Assembly: GCA_007131535.1 (NCBI GenBank)
Contig: SLQI01000220.1
Location: forward strand, 1-12,782
DNA length: 12,782 nucleotides
Source: Balneolales bacterium
Lineage (GTDB): Bacteria; Bacteroidota; Rhodothermia; Balneolales; Natronogracilivirgulaceae
Reading direction: 5' to 3'
Shown one piece after another: positions 7,008 through 12,782 of this stretch. Below the pieces are notes generated by a model that did not search any database, had not been told where the DNA came from, and saw only the letters and a program-made list of their open reading frames with translations. The translations under genes were made by a program, and so were the position numbers. Numbering within the stretch: the stretch's first letter is position 1; every line of letters starts with the position of its first letter.

Positions 7008-7079
7008 GTTCAAGGTTTAATGTTTAAGGTTCAAGGGCTCAGCTGCTTCCTTGAACCTTGAACCTCTTGAACATTGAAC
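7008..7079. repeat. Large imperfect inverted repeat downstream of bshA
   Basis: Arms 7008-7036 and 7049-7079 are built from variants of GTTCAAGG / CCTTGAAC. The inner 11 bases, AAGGTTCAAGG (7026-7036) and CCTTGAACCTT (7049-7059), are perfectly complementary around a 12-base loop, and pairing extends further out with gaps and wobble. Each arm is itself internally repetitive. No T-tract follows on the plus strand, so it is not a classical terminator. I recall TTGAACCTTGAAC-type dispersed repeats between genes in other genomes. It may serve as a 3'-end structure for bshA. Confidence 0.65.
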
Positions 7080-7152
7080 TGCCGTCAGATCTCCCAAAGA
7101 CAACCCCCAACCGTACTATTACTTTATCCCCCCCAAGTTCCATGAACTAAAT

Positions 7153-7171
7153 TATGACGCATTGCGTTATA
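7153..7171. promoter_or_regulatory. 19-base dyad, candidate operator upstream of phaR
   Basis: TATgACGCA-T-TGCGTtATA is symmetric at 8 of 9 pairs around 7162. It ends 25 bases before the preferred phaR start, a position suited to an autoregulatory site. PhaR proteins of other bacteria bind short TGC/GCA-rich dyads and repress their own and phasin genes; that this is such a site is inference. Confidence 0.4.
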
Positions 7172-7196
7172 GCGGTAAAGCGAAAGGATGCAAGTT

Positions 7197-7625
7197 ATGT
7201 CCAGATTGATCAAACGCTATAGCAACAGAAAACTCTACGATACAACGGAGAGCCGATATGTATCGCGGGAGGATATAGCAGAAATGGTTCGCCGGGGCGA
7301 ATCTGTCAGGATAACTGACAAGGACGAAACCGAAGATCTGACTTCTGCAATTCTTGCTCAGATTATTGCTGAACAAGGAAAAGATGACGGTGCTATGCCC
7401 TCATCCGTTCTGCATGATTTAATCCGCTGGAATAACCGTACGGTAGATAAGGGACTGAAACAAATTTCGGCCACCCTTGAAAAACTCGGGGTATTTCCCG
7501 GTGAAACCGAAACCCGGAAGTTAGATGACGCATGCGAACAGCTGTCGGGAAAGATTGAGCAACTGGAACAAACCGTAATGCGCCTTGAAGATTCTTTATC
7601 CGATCGATCCGAACAAAAAACATAA
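7197..7625 (+). CDS. phaR: PhaR-like polyhydroxyalkanoate synthesis regulator
   Basis: A 142-residue protein with the PHB/PHA accumulation regulator N-terminal domain: LIKRYSNRKLYDTTESRYVS at residues 4-23, followed by an Asp-Ile-Ala-Glu-Met-Val helix and EDLTSAILAQIIAEQ. The family binds DNA and PHA granules and represses phasin and related genes until polymer forms. The C-terminal part has a leucine/isoleucine/valine heptad (LSGKIEQLEQTVMRLEDSL), a likely coiled coil. I chose ATG 7197 because AAAGGA (7183-7188) lies eight bases before it; an in-frame ATG at 7188 would add three residues and overlap that ribosome site. It is followed 17 bases later by the phasin gene, so the two form an operon. 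The family is much commoner in Proteobacteria than in Bacteroidota-type genomes. Confident in the family; the regulatory target is inferred. Confidence 0.9.
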   Translation: MSRLIKRYSNRKLYDTTESRYVSREDIAEMVRRGESVRITDKDETEDLTSAILAQIIAEQGKDDGAMPSSVLHDLIRWNNRTVDKGLKQISATLEKLGVFPGETETRKLDDACEQLSGKIEQLEQTVMRLEDSLSDRSEQKT

Positions 7626-7629
7626 CCAT

Positions 7630-7636
7630 AAGGAGA
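7630..7636 (+). promoter_or_regulatory. Strong Shine-Dalgarno of the phasin gene
   Basis: AAGGAGA lies six bases before the phasin ATG. It is notable because the lipoprotein, SRAP, bshA and CPBP genes lack such a site. Confidence 0.75.
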
Positions 7637-7642
7637 CCGACT

Positions 7643-8086
7643 ATGAGTACCAAAAAAAATGATGAACCCAAAGATTTGCAGCACGAACTGACCGATCGAG
7701 CGCGGGAAATCTGGCTGGCCGGACTCGGCGCCCTTGCCTCAGTAGAAGAGGAAGGCAGCAAACTGTATGAGAATCTCGTAAAAAAAGGAGAGGACTTTGA
7801 GACCAAAGGTAAAGAAAGAATAGACTCCGTATTGGATTCTGTTTCTGACAACTACAAGAAGGTCGAAAAACAATTTTCCGATGTGTTTTCCAAAGCGGAA
7901 GACACCTTCGAAGAAAATGTAGCAAAAGTGGTCAAAGGTCTGGGAGTTCCCACCCAGGATGAAGTAAGCACTCTTACCAAAAAGGTTGAAAAGTTGACCC
8001 GTAAAGTCGAAGACCTTGCGGATAAGCTTGAGAAGAAAAGCGGAGGCAGTGACGGCAAAGGCGCTTCCGGATCCGGTAAGAAGTAG
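7643..8086 (+). CDS. Phasin, PHA granule-associated protein
   Basis: A 147-residue phasin of the poly(hydroxyalkanoate) granule-associated protein family (PhaF/PhaI type). Phasins coat the polymer surface, limit granule size and keep other proteins off. Characteristic segments are IWLAGLGALA (23-32), the following Glu-Glu-Gly-Ser-Lys-Leu-Tyr-Glu-Asn-Leu-Val-Lys-Lys-Gly, and GVPTQDEV (101-108). From Val108 to Leu129 hydrophobic residues follow a perfect 3-4 heptad (108, 111, 115, 118, 122, 125, 129), a coiled coil for oligomerisation. The tail (132-147) is Gly/Ser/Lys-rich. There is no signal peptide or membrane segment. It is translated from an excellent Shine-Dalgarno, co-transcribed with the phaR-like gene and followed by a hairpin terminator, fitting a highly expressed structural protein. 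Confidence 0.92.
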   Translation: MSTKKNDEPKDLQHELTDRAREIWLAGLGALASVEEEGSKLYENLVKKGEDFETKGKERIDSVLDSVSDNYKKVEKQFSDVFSKAEDTFEENVAKVVKGLGVPTQDEVSTLTKKVEKLTRKVEDLADKLEKKSGGSDGKGASGSGKK

Positions 8087-8100
8087 TGCCTGAGATTTGC

Positions 8101-8153
8101 GAGGGGAGTTCGCCCGACCGTTTAAATATCGGCGGAAAGGCAGCTCCCCTTTC
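8101..8153 (+). terminator. Hairpin terminator after the phasin gene
   Basis: AGGGGAGTT (8102-8110) pairs with AGCTCCCCT (8142-8150, one G-T wobble), with a nested CGCCcGA/TCGGCG stem inside, then TTTCATT. It starts 14 bases after the phasin stop and would separate the phaR-phasin unit from the downstream pair. Confidence 0.6.
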
Positions 8154-8196
8154 ATTGTGGATTATTTCAGATTTCAGCAACCGGTTTAACGCCAAT

Positions 8197-8264
8197 CTCC
8201 GTTGAGCGGAGCGAACTATTTATTGATGAGGAGAGGCAACCCGCGGACGACAAGTGCAAGCGGG
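8197..8264. repeat. Pair of short GC hairpins ahead of the 66-residue gene
   Basis: CTCCG-TTGAG-CGGAG (8197-8211) is a perfect five-base-pair hairpin. CCCGC (8240-8244) and GCGGG (8260-8264) form a second around a 15-base loop. They lie between the phasin terminator and the next candidate promoter. Their role is unknown; they might be part of a dispersed repeat or a leader RNA. Confidence 0.35.
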
Positions 8265-8294
8265 CGTGTCGGCTATACTTTTTTATCGTCAAGG

Positions 8295-8324
8295 TTGGAT
8301 TTATACACAAATATGATTTATATA
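8295..8324 (+). promoter_or_regulatory. Candidate promoter of the 66-residue protein gene
   Basis: TTGGAT (8295-8300), an 18-base spacer and TATATA (8319-8324), three bases before the ATG at 8328. It would give a leaderless or nearly leaderless message and separate control from the phaR-phasin pair. Confidence 0.3.
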
Positions 8325-8327
8325 GCT

Positions 8328-8528
8328 ATGAGTAAACAAGCCCAAAACTCAGAGGCAGACTTCTTCAAATATGTTCTTCAGCATGGCGAGCCCGTACTCC
8401 ATCATCTTGGAGTAGCAACGACACGCCATACCGGTGAACTGAATCATGCCCTGAATCAATTAGAACGCAAGTTAAATCAACTTGCGGAACAATTAGATAG
8501 TGATGATGAAAAAACAGACGGAAAATAA
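8328..8528 (+). CDS. Small leucine-heptad protein in the PHA locus, unrecognised family
   Basis: A 66-residue soluble protein I do not recognise. Residues 8-30 are mixed polar/hydrophobic (Asp-Phe-Phe-Lys-Tyr-Val-Leu; Pro-Val-Leu-His-His-Leu). From Leu38 to Leu56 leucines fall exactly at 38, 42, 45, 49, 52 and 56, a perfect 4-3 coiled-coil register much like those at the ends of the PhaR-like protein and phasin. The tail is acidic. The reading frame continues upstream to 8202, but that part is Arg/Gly/Ser-rich, hairpin-encoded and not protein-like, so I use ATG 8328; ATG 8313 would add five residues. Its 3' end overlaps the patatin start by about 26 bases, implying translational coupling. A granule-associated adaptor is my guess from context only. 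Confidence 0.65.
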   Translation: MSKQAQNSEADFFKYVLQHGEPVLHHLGVATTRHTGELNHALNQLERKLNQLAEQLDSDDEKTDGK

Positions 8529-9735
8529 AACCCCGAAAATAGGACTTGCCCTTGCCGGTGGCGGGGTTGAAGGCGCCACTTACGAAATCGGAGCGCTTTG
8601 CGCCCTGCAGGAGTTTATAGAGGGGGTCCGGTTTGATGATCTGGATATCTATGTCGGTGTAAGTGCTGGTGCCCTGGTAGCGTCCGGGCTGGCCGGCGGG
8701 CTGACACCATGGGAGCTGAATCGCATCAGTCATTCTCACGGAGCTACGCTGCCCCCTATCACGCCGGAGTCATTTTTCAGGCCGGCAACCGGTGAGTACT
8801 GGTATCGATTCACCCAAATTCCAGAGTCGTTATTTAAAGCTTTTTGGCAACATCTGTCCAATCCGCGGGATATTTCTTTATTGGGATCATTATCCCGCAT
8901 CACACACCACATCCCCTCCGGTTTGTTTGATAACTCTCCTTTAAGAGAGTACCTGGAGTTGCTGTTCCGGGAATATGATTTGCCGAATGATTTTAAAAAA
9001 GCACGCCGACCGTTAAGGGTGGTTACTACCGATCTGGAAGCCGGTGAAACGGCCGTTTTCGGTGAACCCGGCAGAGATGGTATTCCTGTTTCACTGGCCG
9101 TACAAGCGAGTACGGCACTTCCCGGTTTATTCATGCCGGTGGAAATAGAGGGTAGGTATTATATTGACGGCATTGCACGGAAAACGGTACATGCCAGTGT
9201 AGCATTAGAGGCCGGTATGGACCTGGTTTTCAGCATTAACCCGCTGGTTCCGCTGGAAAGCCCTAAAGTGGCACGCACCCAAAAAGAGTTGAAAGATCAT
9301 CTTCGACGTTCGGGCATTCCGTATATCATGGCCCAGACACTTCGAACCATCATCCACTCCAGGATGACGACCGGTTTTGAGCGTTATGAGCAGGAATATC
9401 CCGATTCCGATTTACTTTTATTTGAGCCGCCTGCTGACGACGAGAGCATGTTTTATACCAACGTGTTTAGCTTTTCCAAGCGACTGAAAGTGGCAGATCG
9501 GGCATTTCAACATATCCGGTCGCAGTTACTGAAGAATAAGGCGTACTATGAGGAGGTTCTGGCAAGGCACGGGTTATCATTGAATTATGAGAAGTTGTAC
9601 AGAATAACCACACTTGAAAATCATCCGAAACTCGGTGTGCTGGATTCCGGGGATGTTTCCGCAAATCTTGAAGCAACACTTAACAGACTGGATGAGGTGC
9701 TTTCTGATGGAGAACAACTTTCCAAAACCGGGTAG
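8503..9735 (+). CDS. Patatin-like serine hydrolase, possible PHA granule depolymerase or phospholipase
   Basis: A 410-residue patatin-family hydrolase with a Ser-Asp dyad. The oxyanion loop is ALAGGGVEGATYEIGAL (about 16-32), the nucleophile elbow is GVSAG (Ser54), and the aspartate is Asp222 in YYIDGI, following QASTALPGLFMPVEIEGRYY. The last motif is Asp-Gly-Ile rather than the usual Asp-Gly-Gly. There is no signal peptide. A short helix near the end has leucines at 389, 393, 396 and 400. The start could be GTG 8500, ATG 8503 or ATG 8506; no Shine-Dalgarno is evident and the gene overlaps the preceding small gene. Patatins cleave acyl esters, usually phospholipids. A patatin-like PHA depolymerase is known on Haloferax granules, so polymer mobilisation is a reasonable inference here from the phaR-phasin context. 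It converges on the acyltransferase gene 46 bases away. Confidence 0.9.
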   Translation: MMKKQTENKTPKIGLALAGGGVEGATYEIGALCALQEFIEGVRFDDLDIYVGVSAGALVASGLAGGLTPWELNRISHSHGATLPPITPESFFRPATGEYWYRFTQIPESLFKAFWQHLSNPRDISLLGSLSRITHHIPSGLFDNSPLREYLELLFREYDLPNDFKKARRPLRVVTTDLEAGETAVFGEPGRDGIPVSLAVQASTALPGLFMPVEIEGRYYIDGIARKTVHASVALEAGMDLVFSINPLVPLESPKVARTQKELKDHLRRSGIPYIMAQTLRTIIHSRMTTGFERYEQEYPDSDLLLFEPPADDESMFYTNVFSFSKRLKVADRAFQHIRSQLLKNKAYYEEVLARHGLSLNYEKLYRITTLENHPKLGVLDSGDVSANLEATLNRLDEVLSDGEQLSKTG

Positions 9736-9781
9736 TTGGTAGTTGCACATTGTTGTTCACCAGCTTCGGTTAATATTTAGC

Positions 9782-11122
9782 TCAGTTATCCAGCTCCTCC
9801 TTTAGGGTTTCCGTTACCCCGCCGGCTTTTTTGTGATTATCTTTTGATGGCAAGGGGCGATCGTCTAATGACCAGAAATAAGAGCCTTCACGAAGGGCTT
9901 TCCGGCGTTTGGTGAGTCCCCGATAGCCGTAAGGAGGTTTGCGAAATCGGCGGCATAGACTCAGGCCGATCCACCCCAGCGGGAGGTAAAAAAAGATTAA
10001 ATCCCAGTCTCGTAAAATGGCATGGAGCCGGTTGTTTGCTTTTTTGCGGAATCGGTTTCGATAGCTCCCGAGAAAAGCAACAGGCCAGCCGGTAGGCAGT
10101 AAGCGGCGTCGTTTGCCTTTGTTTTCCGAAAAATGCTTTCGAAGGGAGGGCAGGTCATACGGCTTTTGGCCGTATTCTTCCACCGCTTTGGTAAGGCCGG
10201 GCTGCATGATTTTACGTACTTGCCCTGCTACACGATGCACTGAATCACGATCCGGATTTTCTAAATCTTTGCAGCCTTCCCGGCGGAGCAGTTTCCGGAT
10301 GTCAATCGGCTCTCCCAATTTATATGTGATCTGGCAGGGGAAAGAAAGGTAAAAAATAAACGGAAACAATATCCCCAGCAGAATATTTGGAAATGGAAAA
10401 AACGGGATGCCGAAAAGTTTATCGACCAGCCGGTCTATGGGCTTGAACGTTATGTTGGCCGGATTAACCCATTCCGCATTTACGGTATAAACGGGAATGA
10501 CAGGGGCATTATACCGAGCTGCCAATACGACAAAGCTGGAATAAAAGTGCTGTAATTGATAGCGCCGGTTAAACCCCTTGCCGATACCGGGGATCCCTTC
10601 CGGGTAATAGATCAACCTTCGTCCGCTGCGAAGTACATGCTCAAAGTTAACGAAAGTCTGGTCGATCGCTCCGCACTTTCGCCAGAAATCATCTACCGTG
10701 AAAGCCCGCATCCACCAGGATTCGGCGAGTTTCGGGGAGTACATTGTACGAATGTAACTATCTTCCCGCTCCTTTATGGATTTTCTCCAGAGTAAGGCAT
10801 TCAGAACTATGCCGTCATGCGGAAAAGCATTTCCGCTGTGATTAGAGGCAAGAATCGCCGGCCCATTGGCGGGAATTAGCTCCTCATTAACCAGTCGGGC
10901 GCGGAAATAATGATCCACCAGGTCTCCTAATGGTCCGTTCATCAACTGCTTTATGTAGAGATGATCGATTGGGTCGTAAGGCTGCCCGTAGTTACCTAAG
11001 GTGTTGGATTCTTTGGGATGATATTTTAAGGGATCATAAGGGGCAAAAAGCTCATCCAGATCACTGCTGTCGAAATCGAGCTTAAAATCAAAAAAATCCT
11101 TTTTCTTTTTCCGGATGGCCAT
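9782..11122 (-). CDS. MGAT-like phospholipid/glycerol acyltransferase with C-terminal extension
   Basis: A 446-residue acyltransferase of the PlsC superfamily, MGAT/DGAT-like branch. It probably transfers acyl groups to glycerol lipids or a related alcohol at the inner membrane. Block I is NHSGNAFPHDG (94-104), with His95 and Asp103 separated by seven residues instead of the classical four; the MGAT-like branch has longer spacings of this kind. Block III is YPEGIPGIGKGFNRRYQL (173-190), and PVIPVYTVNAE (207-217) is typical block IV. A hydrophobic stretch at about 239-262 may be membrane embedded. The last 120 residues are a basic extension with a second hydrophobic segment (about 374-394), of unknown role. 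The N-terminus is Lys-rich then acidic. The ATG at 11120-11122 has a weak AAAGGGA close before it. It shares a strand with the UbiB-like gene 168 bases upstream. Substrate cannot be determined. Confidence 0.85.
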   Translation of the reverse strand: MAIRKKKKDFFDFKLDFDSSDLDELFAPYDPLKYHPKESNTLGNYGQPYDPIDHLYIKQLMNGPLGDLVDHYFRARLVNEELIPANGPAILASNHSGNAFPHDGIVLNALLWRKSIKEREDSYIRTMYSPKLAESWWMRAFTVDDFWRKCGAIDQTFVNFEHVLRSGRRLIYYPEGIPGIGKGFNRRYQLQHFYSSFVVLAARYNAPVIPVYTVNAEWVNPANITFKPIDRLVDKLFGIPFFPFPNILLGILFPFIFYLSFPCQITYKLGEPIDIRKLLRREGCKDLENPDRDSVHRVAGQVRKIMQPGLTKAVEEYGQKPYDLPSLRKHFSENKGKRRRLLPTGWPVAFLGSYRNRFRKKANNRLHAILRDWDLIFFYLPLGWIGLSLCRRFRKPPYGYRGLTKRRKALREGSYFWSLDDRPLPSKDNHKKAGGVTETLKEELDN

Positions 11123-11290
11123 AGTCCCTTTACAGTCGATATCAGATGGATCGTTAATTCATATAAATCTACAACGTGAAATAAGCCGGCTTGCGTTGAA
11201 AACAGACGCATCAAAATGATTAGATGAATAACTAAAGGCCGGGGGGATAAAATTGTATAGCCGGGCAAATATTTCTTCCACGAAAAAAAA
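11123..11290. other. Intergenic region between UbiB-like and acyltransferase genes
   Basis: 168 bases, both genes on the minus strand. On that strand a TAGATTTA word (one mismatch to TAnnTTTG) lies about 45 bases before the acyltransferase ATG, without a clear -33 partner. Whether the acyltransferase has its own promoter or is read through from the UbiB-like gene is undecided. Confidence 0.35.
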
Positions 11291-11303
11291 CTACTTTCTC
11301 GTG
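11279..11303 (-). terminator. Weak hairpin spanning the UbiB-like stop codon
   Basis: On the minus strand CACGAGAAA pairs with TTTTTCGTG (nine pairs, one G-T) around a loop that includes the TAG stop and part of a T8 run. It is A/T-rich and lacks a T-tract after the stem, so it is a doubtful terminator. Confidence 0.2.
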
Positions 11304-12782
11304 AATGCTAAAATGACTCCAATAAGCAGCAAGCTCAGCCAAATATACCAGGCGCCTCCCTGAACCAATGCAATTACCGCTCCTACTATACAGGAACCGG
11401 CAAGGATGCTGCTACGCAACCCTTCTAAAGGGCTGCGTGGGTGGGATTGTTTCATAGACTCGTCAAAAGTACGCAAGCCGTCGGCCACAATTTTCGGGGA
11501 GCGGACCAGCATATCCACCAATTCGGGAAGCCCTCTCATCAGCTCTTTCCCAAGGCTGGTCGGGCTGAACTGATCTTTGAATATATCATTCACGTGTTTG
11601 CGGGATACGGCGGGGATATCAATTTTGGGATTGAGCATGGTGCCGACCCCTTCAAACGTCACGAGCGCTTTTACCATTAATGTCATTTCTACCGGGAAAA
11701 AAACCCGAAAGCGGGCGCCGAGGCTCATCGACTCGAGTATCATGCGTCCGAGACTGAAATCGCCAAGTGCCGAATGCTGGTAAAAACGGCGGAGCATATC
11801 TGAAGCCGATCGCTGAAACTCATCCATATTGCCATCAGGCCCCAGTGAGGACAGGGCGCCCAGGTAGCGCGTAGCGCCTGGTATATCACCGGTAACCAGT
11901 GCGTGAAAATAATAGAGCATGTTTCGCCGCGTGTGATCTTCAAAACGCCCCACCATCCCCAAATCGATAAAGCCAACTTTGGAATGGTCGATGATAATTA
12001 AATTGCCGGGGTGCAGGTCGGCATGGAAAAAACCGTCTTTGTACAACATGCGGATAATTGAGGCCGCCCCCAGATCAACCAGCTTTTCTTTTTGCTGTTC
12101 AGTTAACTCCTCCATCTCATCACTGCCGGGCTTGATTCCTTCAAGGTACTGCATGCAGATGAGTTCGGATGTACAGTACTCACGGTATATTTTCGGGAAA
12201 ATGACATCCTCCATATCCTCAAAGTTGGTGGCGAAGGTATCGGCGTTATCTGCTTCATTGGTAAAGTCTACTTCTTTAGCCGTGTATTCGCAAAATTCGC
12301 GGATCAGCCGCCGCGGTTGATATTGAGGAATGATGGTATTCAGAAAAAAGCCGAGTATTTTTAACAGTGTAATGTCGGTGAGTACGGTATCGCGTATTCC
12401 CGGCTTCATGATTTTAAGCACCACCTGTGTACCATCCGTGAGTTCGGCATAATGCGTTTGTGCAATGGAGGCTGAACCCAATGGTTTTATGTTGACTTCG
12501 GAAAAATAGTCCTTATAATTTTTGCCGAGCTGTTCGCGAAGGATTTCTTCAATAGCATCAAAAGGGACTTCGGGCAGGCGGTCGAGAAGATTATTCAGTT
12601 CATCGGTAATAATACGGGGCAGGATATCTCGGCGAAGTGCAAGAATCTGACCGAGTTTGATGTATGTAGGACCGAGCATTTCGAGCCGGCGCCGGAGCTG
12701 GACAGGAAAATCAAGGTTTCGCAGCTCCCTTTTTACAAACGGTCGGATCAAAAACGAGGTAAAGCGAGCCAATAATCCGCGA
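11291..12782 (-). CDS. UbiB/AarF (ABC1/ADCK) family atypical kinase, N-terminus outside window
   Basis: A protein-kinase-like protein of the UbiB/ADCK family, linked to quinone biosynthesis and lipid handling; members bind ATP and are membrane associated. Counting from a TTG at 12770-12772: KLGQ (39-42), the Ala-rich loop GSASIAQ (99-105) in place of the usual P-loop, Lys120, Glu157 and Asp159 of the ExD motif, HADLHPGN (240-247) and the metal-binding Asp260 in FIDLG. Two transmembrane segments close the chain (about 455-493). The frame stays open to the window edge with no ATG. E. coli UbiB has its KxGQ motif roughly 40 residues further in, so the true start almost certainly lies beyond 12782 and the TTG is not the start. 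No other quinone gene is present, so the quinone link is by family only. Confidence 0.93.
   Translation of the reverse strand, partial: RGLLARFTSFLIRPFVKRELRNLDFPVQLRRRLEMLGPTYIKLGQILALRRDILPRIITDELNNLLDRLPEVPFDAIEEILREQLGKNYKDYFSEVNIKPLGSASIAQTHYAELTDGTQVVLKIMKPGIRDTVLTDITLLKILGFFLNTIIPQYQPRRLIREFCEYTAKEVDFTNEADNADTFATNFEDMEDVIFPKIYREYCTSELICMQYLEGIKPGSDEMEELTEQQKEKLVDLGAASIIRMLYKDGFFHADLHPGNLIIIDHSKVGFIDLGMVGRFEDHTRRNMLYYFHALVTGDIPGATRYLGALSSLGPDGNMDEFQRSASDMLRRFYQHSALGDFSLGRMILESMSLGARFRVFFPVEMTLMVKALVTFEGVGTMLNPKIDIPAVSRKHVNDIFKDQFSPTSLGKELMRGLPELVDMLVRSPKIVADGLRTFDESMKQSHPRSPLEGLRSSILAGSCIVGAVIALVQGGAWYIWLSLLLIGVILAFTRK

Noticed and set aside
8202..8327. Upstream extension of the 66-residue protein
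   Set aside because: The added residues look random and are encoded by hairpin DNA; a candidate promoter lies inside this stretch, so the start at 8328 is preferred.
12770..12772. TTG as the start of the UbiB-like gene
   Set aside because: The frame remains open to the window edge and the family normally has about 40 more residues before KxGQ, so the gene is simply cut off.
1..12782. CRISPR array, tRNA or rRNA genes, phage or transposase genes
   Set aside because: No regularly spaced direct repeats, cloverleaf-like sequence or mobile-element protein motifs were seen on either strand by eye.

Overview
This 12.8 kb window reads as ordinary chromosome from a bacterium of the Bacteroidota/Balneolota/Rhodothermota side of the tree. 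That placement is inference. It rests on a bacillithiol-type BshA, a RhlE-like DEAD-box helicase with a long basic tail, mostly Shine-Dalgarno-poor starts, and two perfect matches to the Bacteroidota -7 motif TAnnTTTG. No phage, transposase, CRISPR array, rRNA or tRNA is visible.

Layout. 1-253 is non-coding, followed by a small secreted lipoprotein (+). A 585-base gap (848-1432) holds a very GC-rich structured block ending in a terminator-like hairpin. A DEAD-box RNA helicase (-) and a CPBP-family membrane protease (-) follow, separated by a 458-base gap. The protease is divergent from an SRAP/YedK-type DNA-protein crosslink enzyme (+). A 358-base gap carries a roughly 148-base MITE-like inverted-repeat element that ends 27 bases before bshA (+). 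After bshA comes a large imperfect inverted repeat (7008-7079), then a polyhydroxyalkanoate (PHA) granule locus (+): phaR-like regulator, phasin, terminator, a 66-residue leucine-heptad protein and an overlapping patatin-like hydrolase. Convergent to it on the minus strand are an MGAT-like acyltransferase and a UbiB/AarF kinase-like gene cut by the window edge.

How the genes work together. The clearest functional unit is 7197-9735. PhaR and phasin belong to families that control and coat PHA granules, and a patatin hydrolase beside them suggests granule mobilisation. No PHA synthase, thiolase or reductase lies in the window. PhaR, phasin and the 66-residue protein each end in a heptad segment of closely similar register, and the patatin has a shorter one. 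I regard this as the most interesting pattern here. The other genes look like independent housekeeping or stress functions: RNA remodelling, abasic-site protection, low-molecular-weight thiol synthesis, lipid acylation and quinone-linked metabolism.

The most unusual non-coding signals are the MITE-like element before bshA, the GC-rich hairpin block at about 1036-1186 (possibly a small RNA), a 19-base dyad in front of phaR, and -10-like hexamers lying only 3-4 bases before several start codons.
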